10,000 bases of DNA from Actinidia chinensis (lineage: Eukaryota > Streptophyta > Magnoliopsida > Ericales > Actinidiaceae): positions 22,060,736 to 22,070,735 of the forward strand of contig CM018906.1 of the NCBI GenBank assembly GCA_009663005.1, read 5' to 3'. The position numbers and the translations under genes are program-made. The notes under the pieces are model-generated. The model searched no databases, was not told where the DNA came from, and was given only the letters and a program-made list of their open reading frames with translations. Within the stretch, counting starts at the first letter, position 1, and each line of letters begins with the position of its first letter. Of this stretch, positions 1 through 7,265 are shown one piece after another.

Positions 1-1548
1 TAGAGCTCGCATAGAATTCGGTTAACTCTTTTATAAATTTTTGCTCAGTATATTAGATAATTCTCATGGGACAAAGTTTGGAGCTCGCATAAGTTCGGCT
101 AACTATTCTCTGATTTTTTTTACTAAGTATACTTAGGCAATCCATATGGGACAAGGTTTAGAACTCGCACATAGGTCGGCTAACTTTTTCCTAAATTATT
201 GCTAAGTATACATAGATAATTCTCGTAGGACAAACTACAGAGCTAGCATAGAGTTTGGCTAACTTTTTTCTAAATTTTTACTAAGTATACTTTGACATCC
301 TTATGGGACAGAGTTCAGAGTTCGCATAGAGTTTGACTAAATCTTTCCCAAATTTTTGCTAAGTATAATTAGACAATCCTCGTGGGACAGAGTTTGGAGC
401 TACCATAGATCTCGTCTAACTCTTTAATAATTTTTTTGCTAAGTATACTTAGACAATCCTTGTAGAACAGAATTCGGAGCTCATATAGAGTTCGGATAAC
501 TCTTCCCTAAATGTTTTGCTATATATACTTAGGCAATCCTTATGAGATAGAGTTCAGAGCTTGCATAGAGTTTGGAAAACTCTTCCCTAAATTATTGCTA
601 AGTATATTTAGATAATTCTCATGGGACAAATTTTGGATCTCGCATAGAGTTCGAGTAAATCTTTCCTAATTTGTTTTGCTAAGTATACTTAGGCAATCCT
701 TGTAGGACAGAGTTTAGAGCTAGCATAGAGTTCAGTTAACTCTTCATTAAATTTTTGCTAAGTATACTTAGACAATCCTCATGGGACAGAGTTCGGAGCT
801 TGCATAGAATTCGGCTAACTCTTTAATAAATATTTTGCTAACTATGCTTAGGTATTCCTTGTGGGACAGAATTCGGAGCTCACATAGAGTTCGGATAACT
901 CTTCCCTAAATTTTTTGCTAAGTATACTTAGGCATTCCTTATGGGATAGAGTTCGGTGCTCCATAGAATTCGGCTATCTCTTTCCTAAATTTTTGCTATG
1001 TAAACTTAGACAATCGTTGTGGAGCAGAGTTCAGAGGTAGTATAGAGATTAGCTAATTCATTCCTATATTTTTGCTAAGTATAGTTAAACAATCCTTGTA
1101 GGACAGAATTCAGAGCTAGCATAGAGTTCAGCTAACTCTTCTGTCAGTTTTTGCTAAGTATACTTTGACAATCCTCTTGGGTCAGAGTTCAGAGCTCGCA
1201 TAGAGTTCGGCTACCTCTTCCCTAAATTTTTGCAAAATATACTTGGAAAACCATCGTTGGACAGAGTTTGGAACTCGCATAGAGTTTGGCTAACTCTTCC
1301 TTAAATTTTTGTTAGGTATACGTTGATAATTCTATAGGACAAAGTTTAGAGCTAGTATATAGATTAGCTAATTCTTTCCTATATTTATAATAAGTATACT
1401 TTCATAATTCTCGTGGACAGAGTTCTGCGTTAGCATAGAGATTAGCTAATTCTTTCCTATATTTTTGCTAAGTATACTTTGGCAATTCATTTGGGATAGA
1501 GTTCGGAGCTAGCATAAAGTTAGGATAACTCTTCCATAAGTTTTTGCT
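1..1548. repeat. Divergent monomers with related variants 4-5 monomers apart
   Basis: About 19-20 divergent monomers. Some variants recur near 400 bp. An AAATTATTGCTAAG monomer followed by an AGATAATTCTC variant is at 201 and again at 597 (396 bp). CTCTTTAATAA recurs at about 420 and 820, and GGATAACTCTTCCC at 494 and 893 (both 399 bp). A CCTCTTGG variant at 1173 recurs as CCTCTTAG at 1566 (393 bp). Other pairs fit four monomers better, such as ACTAAATCTTTCC near 332 against AGTAAATCTTTCC near 652 (320 bp), so this is not a clean five-monomer repeat. A subfamily with ATTAGCTAATTCTTTCC is at about 1048, 1362 and 1441, and reappears at 7911. No gene is present. Confidence 0.75.
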
Positions 1549-2153
1549 AAGTATACTTAGACAATCCTCTTAGAACAGAGTTTAGAGCTTGCATAGAGTT
1601 CAGATAACTCTTCCCTATATTTTTGCGAAATATAGTTGAACAACCATCGTGTGACCGAGTTCGGAACCCGCACAGAGTTCGACTAACTCTTTTCTAAATT
1701 TTAGCTAAGTATACTTTTATAATTCTTGTGGGACAGAGTTTGAAGCATCCATAGAGTTTAGTTAACTATTCCCTAAGTGTACTTTGGAAATCCTTGTCGA
1801 TAGAGTTCATAGCTCGCATATAGTTCGGCTAACTCTTTCCTAAATTTTTTGCTATGTATACTTATGCAATCCTTATGAGATAGAGTTCGGCTAACTCTTC
1901 CCTAAATTTTTGCTATGTATACTTATATAATTCTCGTGGGACAGAGTTTGGACCTCGCATAGAGATCGTTTAACTATTTCCAAAATTTTTGCTATGTATA
2001 CTTGGACGATCCTCGTGGCACACAGTTCGTATCTCGCATATAGTATGGGTAACTCTTTCCTAAATTTGTTTGCTAAGTATATTTATACAATCCTCATGGG
2101 ATATTGTTCGGAGCTCGCATAGAGTTCGGAAAACTATTCCCAAAAGTTTTGCT
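1549..2153. repeat. 8-monomer tandem duplication, first copy (605 bp)
   Basis: This block is followed directly by a second copy at 2154-2789. Shared diagnostic variants occur in the same order in both: TTGCGAAATATAGTTGAA, TTTTAGCTAAGTATACTTTT, a shortened CCCTAAGTGTACTTTGG junction, a 61-bp monomer with ATGCAATCCTTATGAGATAG, TAGTATGGGTAACTC, GGGATATTGTTCGG and TTCGGAAAACTATTCCC. Monomer starts are near 1546, 1626, 1703, 1775, 1851, 1912, 1992, 2072 and 2151, giving eight monomers, two of them short. The junction lies at the palindrome of a monomer, as expected for unequal exchange in register. This copy is clean, without the indel noise of its partner. Confidence 0.88.
1851..1911. repeat. Short 61-bp monomer (18-bp internal deletion)
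   Basis: One of the two AGAGTTCGG copies and the AGCTCGCAT between them are missing, so GATAGAGTTCGG runs straight into CTAACTCTTCCC. The loss is 18 bp, the spacing of the two copies, which points to slippage or unequal exchange between them. The same shortened monomer, with the same flanking ATGCAATCCTT variant, occurs at 2463-2526 and 6846-6907, so these three share descent. Confidence 0.85.
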
Positions 2154-2462
2154 AAGTATACTTAGACAATCCTCTTACGAAACAGAGTAGAGCTTGCATA
2201 GAGTTCAGATAACTCTTCCCTATATTTTTGCGAAATATAGTTGAAACAAACCATCGTCGGGACCGGATTCGGAACCTCAAGAGTTCGACTAACCTCTTTT
2301 CTAAATTTTAGCTAAGTATACTTTTATAATTCTTGTGGGACAGAGTTTGAAGCTCCATAGAGTTTAGTTAACTATTCCCCTCTAAGTGTACTTTGGAAAT
2401 CCTTGTCGATAGAGTTCATTAGTCGCATTATTAGTTCGGCTAACTATTGTCCTAAATTTTTT

Positions 2463-2526
2463 GCTATTGTATATATTATGCAATCCTTATGAGATAGGAG
2501 TGTCGGCTAACCTTCCCTAAATTTTT
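2463..2526. repeat. Short monomer (18-bp internal deletion), copy in second duplicate
   Basis: This is the counterpart of 1851-1911 in the duplicated block. It has the same 18-bp loss but about three extra bases from small insertions (TTGCTATTGTATATATT, GATAGGAGTGTCGG), giving about 64 bp. It lies within the indel-rich patch. Confidence 0.75.
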
Positions 2527-2552
2527 GCCTAGTATACTTATATTAATTCTCG

Positions 2553-2566
2553 CTTCCGCCTGGGAG
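2553..2566. other. 14-bp non-satellite insertion
   Basis: Between CTCG and TGGGACAG of a monomer there are 14 extra bases (CTTCCGCCTGGGAG). The matching position in the first copy (about 1937) and in other monomers has no such insertion. It is GC-richer than the satellite and shows no target-site duplication that I can see. It sits inside an indel-rich patch and may be a sequencing or assembly artefact. Confidence 0.6.
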
Positions 2567-3111
2567 TGGGACAGAGTTTTTGGACCTACGCCATTAGAGA
2601 TCGGCTAAATATTTCCAAAATTTTTGCTATGTATTGGACGATCCTCGTTGGCACACAAGTTCGTATTCGCGCATATAGTATGGGTAACTCTTTCCTAAAT
2701 TTGGTTTGCTAAGTATATTTATACAATCCTCATGGGATATTGTTCGGAGCTCGCATAGAGTTCGGAAAACTATTCCCAAAAGTTTTGCTAAGTATACTTA
2801 GACAATCCTCGTGGGACAAAGTTCGGAGCTAGCATAGAGTTCGACTAACTCTTTCATAAATTTTTGCTAAGTAAACTTATACAACCCTTTTAGGACAATG
2901 CTCGAAGCTCAGAGCTCGCATAGAGTTTTGCTAACTCTTCCGTAAATGTTTACTAAGTATATTTGGACAATTCTCGTGCGGCAGTTTTTCGGAGTTTGCA
3001 TAGAGTTCGACTAACTCTTTCCTAAATTTTTTCCAAGTAGATTTAGATAATTCTCGCGGGATAGAGTTTGGAGCTCGCATAAAGTTTGGCTAACTATTTC
3101 CTAAAATTTTT

Positions 3112-3192
3112 TACTAAGTATACTTGGGTTTGGAGCTCAAATTTTTGTGGAATAGAGTTCGAAGATCGGCAAACTCTTCCTCAAATTTTTTC
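3112..3192. repeat. Rearranged monomer
   Basis: After the palindrome the usual GACAATCCTCGTGGGACAG block is replaced: the sequence reads TACTTGGGTTTGGAGCTC, then AAATTTTTGTGG, then AATAGAGTTCGAAGATCGGC. Pieces belonging to later monomer positions (the GTTTGGAGCTC and AAATTTTTG blocks) are placed before AGAGTTCG, yet the total length stays near 80 bp. It may be a hybrid made by two illegitimate exchanges or a misassembled monomer. Confidence 0.6.
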
Positions 3193-3229
3193 CAAGTATA
3201 CTTAGACAATCCTCATGGGACAGAGTTCA

Positions 3230-3690
3230 GATCTCGCATAGAGATCAAATAACTCTTCCTTAAATTTTGCAAAGTATACTTACACAATCCTCATGGGACA
3301 GAGTTTAGAGCTCGCATAGAGTTTGGCTAACTCTTCTTTTAATTTTTGCTAGTATACTTGGACAATCCTCGTGGGACAGAGTTTGGAGTTTGCATAAAGT
3401 TCAACTTGCTCTTCCCTAAATTTGTTGCTAAGTATACTTAGGCAATCCTTTTGGGATAGAGTTCTGTGCTCACATAGAGTTTAGTTAACTCTACCCTAAA
3501 TTGTTTCCATGTATACTCAAGCAATCTTTGTGGGACATAATTCGTTGATCGCATAAAGTTTGGCTAACTCTTTTCTAAATTATTGCTAAATATACTTCAA
3601 CTATCCTCGTGGGATAGAGTTCGGAGCTCGCATAGAGTTCAACTAAATATTTCTTAAATTCTTGCTAAGTATAACGTGAAACATCCTCGT
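3230..3690. repeat. Block repeated 1.2 kb downstream, first copy
   Basis: Six successive monomers share diagnostic variants with 4430-4890: CAAAGTATACTTA against CAAACTATACTTA (3270 and 4470), GTTTGGAGTTTGCATAAAG against GTTTGGAGCTCGTATAAAG (3381 and 4582), GTTCTGTGCTCACATAGAG against GTTCTGAGCTCACATAGAG (3461 and 4662), GGGACATAATTCG (about 3532 and 4733), and an ACGT variant within the palindrome (3674 and 4872). Offsets stay at 1198-1201 bp, about 15 monomers. The copies differ at many bases, so the event is older than the duplications at 1549 or 5021. Confidence 0.78.
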
Positions 3691-4429
3691 TGGACAGATG
3701 TTCGAGTACCATAAGGTTCATCAGCTCACTCTTAATAAACTTGTTTTGCCAAGTATATTTCGAGAATCCTCATGGGATAGAATTCAAAGCTCGTATAGAG
3801 TTCGGATAACTCTCCCTTAAATTTTTTGCTATGTATACCTAAGCAATCCTTATGAGATAGAGTTCGGAGCTCTCATACAGTTTGGCAAATTCTTCCTTAA
3901 ATTATTGCTAAGTATACTTAGATAATTCTCGTGGGATATATTTCGGATCTCGTATAGAGTTTGACTAACTATTCCCTAAATTTTTACTAAGTATACTTGA
4001 AAAATCCTTGTCAGACAGAGTTCAGATCTCGCAGAGAGTTCGAGTAAATCTTTCCTAATTTCTTTTGCTAAGTATACTTAGGCACTCCTTGGGGGACAAA
4101 GTGTTATAGGGTAATAGAGTGTTTGGGTTTGCTACTCTACTTAAATTTTTGGCCAAGGTATACTTAGACAATACTTGTGGGACAGAATTCAGAGCTAACA
4201 TAGAGTTCGGCTAACTCTTTAATAAATTTTTTGCTAAGTATACTAAGGCAATCCTTGTGGGACAAAGTTCGAAGCTAGCATAGAGTTCGGCTAACTTTTT
4301 CGTAAGTTTTTGCTAAGTATACTTAGACAATCCTCTTGGGACAGAGTTCAGAGATCGCATAGAGTTCGGCTAACTCTTCCCTAAATTTTTGCAAAATATA
4401 CTTGGACAACGATCATGGGACAGAGTTCG

Positions 4430-4890
4430 GAGCTCGCATAGAGTTCGTCTTACTCGTCCCTAAATTTTTCAAACTATACTTAGACAATCCTAATGGGACA
4501 GAATTCAGAGCTCACATATAGTTCAACTAACTCTTCCCTTAATTTTCGCTAAGTATACTTGGACAATCATCATAGGACAGAGTTTGGAGCTCGTATAAAG
4601 TTTGGCTTACTCTTCCCTAAATTTTTTGCTAAATATACATAAGCAAACCTTTTGGGATAGAGTTCTGAGCTCACATAGAGTTCAGTTAACTCTTCCCTAA
4701 ATTTTTTACTTGTATACTTAGGAAATCCCTGTGGGACATAATTCGGATATCACATAGAGTTCGGCTAACTCTTTTCTAAATTTTTGCTAAGTAGACTTCA
4801 ACAATCCTTATGGGACAGCGTTCGGACCTCGCATAGAGTTCAACTAAATTTTCCTAATTTTTGCTAAGTAAACGTAGACAATCCTTGTGG
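4430..4890. repeat. Block repeated 1.2 kb upstream, second copy
   Basis: This is the partner of 3230-3690, with the same order of variants at offsets of 1198-1201 bp. It ends with the GCTAAGTAAACGTAGACAAT monomer that starts at 4863 and is itself duplicated at 5021. The TAAACGT variant breaks the palindrome that most monomers keep. The constant offset over about 460 bp supports descent from an older repeat of about 15 monomers. Confidence 0.75.
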
Positions 4891-5020
4891 GGTAGAGTTC
4901 AGAGCTACAATTGAGTTCGGCTAACTCTTTTCTAAATTTTTGCTTAGTATACTTCGACAATCCTTATGGGATAGAGTTCGGAGCTCGCATAGAGTTCAAC
5001 TAAATCTTCCCTAAATTTTT
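4863..5020. repeat. Dimer (158 bp) duplicated locally
   Basis: Two monomers form a unit whose start recurs at 5021: GCTAAGTAAACGTAGACAAT is at 4863 and 5021, and GCTACAATTGAGTT at 4904 and 5062, both offsets 158 bp. These variants are found nowhere else in the window, so the duplication is recent and local. The second copy is only matched over its first monomer before it joins the 13-monomer repeat. Confidence 0.82.
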
Positions 5021-5183
5021 GCTAAGTAAACGTAGACAATCCTTATGGGATAGAGTTCGGAGCTACAATTGAGTTTGTCTAACTTTTTAATAAATTTTTT
5101 GTTGTGTATACTTCGACAATCCTAGTAGGACAGAGTTCAGAGCGAGCTTGCATAGAGTTCAGCTAAATCATCCCTAAATTTTT

Positions 5184-5246
5184 GCTAAGTATACTTAGAC
5201 AATCCTCGTGGGACAGAGTTTGGACAACTTTTCCCTAAATTTTTTT
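5184..5246. repeat. Short 63-bp monomer (18-bp internal deletion), copy A
   Basis: GACAGAGTTTGGA is followed directly by CAACTTTTCCC, so one AGAGTTCGG copy and the AGCTCGCAT spacer are absent. The counterpart in copy B is 6209-6270, showing the deletion preceded the 13-monomer duplication. Copy C at 7244-7300 keeps the full-length form. Confidence 0.8.
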
Positions 5247-5274
5247 GCTATGTATACTTAGGTATCCTTGTGAG

Positions 5275-5570
5275 ATAGAGTTCAAGGTGAAATAGAGTTT
5301 GAAAACTCTCCTTAAAGTATTGTTAGGTATACTTACATAATCTCGGGGGAAGATTTGGATCTCATATAGTCGGCTAATTATTATCTACTTTTTGCTGAGT
5401 ATACTTTGACAATCCTTTTATACGTAAACAATCCTTGTGGGACAGAGTTCAGAGCTAGCAAAAGTTCGTCTAACTCTTCGTCAGTATTGTAAGTATAATT
5501 AGGACAATCTCTTGGGGACAGAGTTCAGCGCCGCATAGAGTTCGGCTTACTCCTTCCCTAAATTTTTGTG
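5275..5570. other. Probable low-accuracy sequence patch
   Basis: Relative to 6298-6608 in copy B this stretch lacks many single bases (CTCTCC for CTCTTCC, ATCTCGGGGGAAGATTTGG for the longer B sequence, CATATAGTCGG for CATATAGAGTTCGG, CAGCGCCGC for CAGAGCTCGC) and has insertions (GTGAATGAAATTATACTT). Most differences are indels, and copy A matches B closely just after it. This resembles uncorrected long-read consensus more than divergence. Confidence 0.58.
5398..5435. repeat. 19-bp internal duplication, copy A
   Basis: The palindrome-to-CAATCC segment is present twice in one monomer (GTATACTTTGACAATCCTT then TTATACGTAAACAATCCTT). The same duplication occurs in copy B at 6434-6471, so it predates the 13-monomer duplication. 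Copy A shows extra substitutions inside its indel-rich patch. Confidence 0.75.
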
Positions 5571-5760
5571 AATGAAATTATACTTGGACAACGATCGTGG
5601 GATAGAGTTCGGAGCTCGCATAGAATTCGGCTAACTATTTCCTAAATCTTAGCTAAGTATACTTTGATACTTCTCGTGGGATAAAGTTCGAAGCATGCAT
5701 TAAGTTCGGTTAACTATTCCCTAAATTTGTTTTCAAAGTATACTTAGGCAATCCTTGTGG

Positions 5761-5964
5761 GATAGAGTTCGTACCTCGCATAGAGATCGGTTAACTCTTT
5801 TCTAAGTTTTTGCTAAGTATACTTAGGCAATCCTTGTGGGATAGAGTTCGGAGCTCGCATAGAGTTCGGCTAACTCTTCCCTAAATTTTTTGTAAGGATA
5901 CTTAGATAATTCTCGTGGGATAGAGTTCGTACCTCGCATAGAGATCGGTTAACTCTTTTCTAAG
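5761..5964. repeat. Duplicated monomer two positions apart in copy A
   Basis: A distinctive monomer part, GATAGAGTTCGTACCTCGCA followed by TAGAGATCGGTTAACTCTTTTC, occurs at 5761 and again at 5919, exactly 158 bp apart. In copy B it occurs only once, at 6935; the position matching 5761 instead reads GACAAAGTTCGTAGCTCAGATATAGG. Copy A therefore replaced one monomer by a two-monomer step conversion or exchange after A and B separated, and in doing so holds a full-length monomer where B has a short one. Confidence 0.8.
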
Positions 5965-6208
5965 TTTTTTGCTAAGTATACTTGGACAATCCTCGTGGGA
6001 CAGAGATCAGAGCTCGTATAGAGTCTGGCTAATTCTTTCCTATATTTTTGCTAAGTATACTTAAACAATCCTCGTGGGACAGAGTTCGGAGCTACCATAG
6101 AGTTCAGCTAACTCTTTAATAAATTTTTTTCTATGTATACTTCGACCATCCTAGTGGGACAGAATTCAAAGCTTGCATAAAGTTTGACTAAATCAACCCT
6201 AAATTTTT

Positions 6209-6270
6209 GCTAAGTATACTTAGACAATCCTCGTGGGATAGAGTTCGGATAACTTTTCCCTAAATTTTTT
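6209..6270. repeat. Short 62-bp monomer (18-bp internal deletion), copy B first
   Basis: GATAGAGTTCGG joins directly to ATAACTTTTCCC. It corresponds to 5184-5246 in copy A. Copy C has the undeleted form here (GATAGAGTTCAGAGCTCGCA at 7252, then TAGAGTTCGGATAACTC), which shows the ancestral state. Confidence 0.85.
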
Positions 6271-6433
6271 GCTATGTATACTTAGGTAATCCTTGTGAGA
6301 TAGAGTTCAAAGGTCGCATAGAGTTTGGAAAACTCTTCCTTAAATTATTGTTAAGTATACTTACATAATTCTCGTGGGACAGATTTCGGATCTCATATAG
6401 AGTTCGGCTAATTATTCTCTAAATTTTTGCTGA

Positions 6434-6471
6434 GTATACTTTGACAATCCTTGTATACTTAAACAATCCTT
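6434..6471. repeat. 19-bp internal duplication, copy B
   Basis: GTATACTTTGACAATCC at 6434 is followed at 6453 by GTATACTTAAACAATCC, so half of the palindrome and the CAATCC block are repeated, making a monomer of about 98 bp. A short direct-repeat slippage event is the simplest cause. It is shared with copy A and absent from the rest of the window. Confidence 0.85.
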
Positions 6472-6845
6472 GTGGGACAGAGTTCAGAGCTAGCATAAAG
6501 TTCGTCTAACTCTTTCGTAAGTTATTGTTAAGTATAATTAGACAATCCTCTTGGGACAGAGTTCAGAGCTCGCATAGAGTTCGGCTACCTCTTCCCTAAA
6601 TTTTTGTGAAATATACTTGGACAACGATCGTGGGATAGAGTTCGGAGCTCGCATAGAATTCGGCTAACTCTTTCCTAAATTTTAGCTAAGTATACTTTGA
6701 TACTTCTCGTGGGATAAAGTTCGAAGCATGCATTAAGTTCGGTTAACTATTCCCTAAATTTGTTTTCAAAGTATACTTAGGCAATCCTTATGGGACAAAG
6801 TTCGTAGCTCAGATATAGGTCGTTTAACTCTTTCCTAAATTTTTA

Positions 6846-6907
6846 GCTATGTATACTTATGCAATCCTTGTGTGATAGAGTTCGGCTAACTCTTCCCTAA
6901 ATTTTTT
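6846..6907. repeat. Short 62-bp monomer (18-bp internal deletion), copy B second
   Basis: TGATAGAGTTCGG runs into CTAACTCTTCCC. Its upstream neighbour variant (ATGCAATCCTT) is the same as in the short monomers at 1851-1911 and 2463-2526, so this deletion is shared by blocks 5 kb apart. The related monomer at 8177 keeps the second AGAGTTCGG copy and is undeleted. Confidence 0.82.
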
Positions 6908-7064
6908 GTAAGGATACTTAGATAATTCTCGTGGGATAGAGTTCGTACCTCGCATAGAGATCGGTTAACTCTTTTCTAAGTTTTTGCTAAGTATACTTGG
7001 ACAATCCTCGTGGGACAGAGATCAGAGCTCGTATAGAGTCTGGCTAATTCTTTCCTATATTTTT

Positions 7065-7265
7065 GCTAAGTATACTTAGACAATCCTCGTGAGACAGAGT
7101 TCGGAGCTACCATAAAGTTTGGCTAACTCTTTAATAAATTTTTTTCTATGTATACTTCGACCATCCTAGTGGGACAGAATTCAAAGCTTGCATAAAGTTT
7201 GACTAAATCAACCCTAAATTTTTGCTAAGTATACTTAGGCAATCCTCGTGGGATAGAGTTCAGAG
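7065..7265. repeat. 13-monomer higher-order repeat, start of copy C (truncated)
   Basis: The first two to three monomers follow copy B closely at an offset of 1015 bp (GGAGCTACCATA, TTTAATAAATTTTTTTC, TTCGACCATCCTAG, ATTCAAAGCTTGCATAAAG, ACTAAATCAACCC). After about 7260 the match drops to that of distant relatives. Copy C is therefore a partial unit whose edge marks an exchange breakpoint or the limit of the most recent amplification. Confidence 0.82.

Larger units (their letters stand above)
2172..2700. other. Probable low-accuracy sequence patch
   Basis: Compared with 1566-2065, this stretch has many small indels (extra bases in TTGAAACAAACC, ATTATTAGTTCGG, TTGCTATTGTATATATT, AGATAGGAGTGTCGG) and a lost segment at the palindrome near 2630, where TATGTATTGGACG replaces TATGTATACTTGGACG. 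The sequence on both sides is nearly identical to copy one. A sharp switch from near identity to heavy indel load and back within 500 bp suggests an unpolished long-read region, or a badly collapsed repeat. Genuine mutation cannot be excluded. Confidence 0.6.
2154..2789. repeat. 8-monomer tandem duplication, second copy (636 bp, indel-rich centre)
   Basis: It matches 1549-2153 in order and in diagnostic variants. The offset grows from 605 at its start (GCTTGCATAG at 1587 and 2192) to 636 near its end (ATATTGTTCGG at 2101 and 2737), so it carries about 31 extra bases net. The differences are mostly scattered 1-3 bp insertions and deletions between about 2172 and 2700, plus a 14-bp insertion at 2553-2566. 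From about 2705 to 2810 it again matches copy one essentially base for base. Such clustering fits local sequence error better than evolutionary divergence. Confidence 0.85.
2790..5020. repeat. Divergent satellite monomers, no gene
   Basis: About 28 monomers of the family, individually divergent. The blocks at 3230-3690 and 4430-4890 are related at an offset of about 1,200 bp, described separately. Around 3850-4090 the variant order (GAGATAGAG, AAATTATTGCTAAG, AGATAATTCTCG, GGATCTCG, then GAGTAAATCTTTCCTAATT) repeats that at 545-700, about 3.3 kb away, with one extra monomer in the later block. Around 3112-3190 one monomer is rearranged, and around 3670-3750 and 4090-4160 the sequence is irregular. 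No reading frame or RNA gene is seen. Confidence 0.85.
5021..6049. repeat. 13-monomer higher-order repeat, copy A (1029 bp)
   Basis: Monomer starts are near 5021, 5101, 5184, 5247, 5322, 5394, 5489, 5568, 5652, 5734, 5812, 5892 and 5971. The order of variants matches copy B: TTTAATAAATTTTTT, a 63-bp short monomer, AAGTATTGTTAGG, a 19-bp internal duplication near 5398, TTGTGAA...ATTATACTTGG, GATACTTCTCGTGGG, GAAGCATGCATTAAG, TTTTCAAAG, TTTTGTAAGGATACTT, and TCGTACCTCGCATAG. From about 5575 to 5760 it is nearly identical to B, whereas 5275-5570 is indel-rich. Its eleventh monomer differs from B: a copy of the GTACCTCGCATAG monomer is found there. Confidence 0.88.
6050..7064. repeat. 13-monomer higher-order repeat, copy B (1015 bp)
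   Basis: Monomer starts are near 6050, 6130, 6209, 6271, 6350, 6429, 6527, 6606, 6685, 6764, 6846, 6908 and 6986, and the next unit begins at 7065. Offsets to copy A are 1015-1038 bp (for example AGCTAAG at 5651 and 6684, TGTAAGGATA at 5891 and 6907) and to copy C 1015 bp (GACCATCC at 6144 and 7159). It contains two short monomers (6209-6270 and 6846-6907) and one long monomer with a 19-bp duplication (6434-6471). It is the cleanest copy and the best template for describing the unit. Confidence 0.9.

Noticed and set aside
1..1600. A strict five-monomer higher-order repeat of about 398 bp
   Set aside because: Several marker pairs are 393-400 bp apart, but others fit four monomers and the intervening monomers do not all pair, so only a loose relation is supported.
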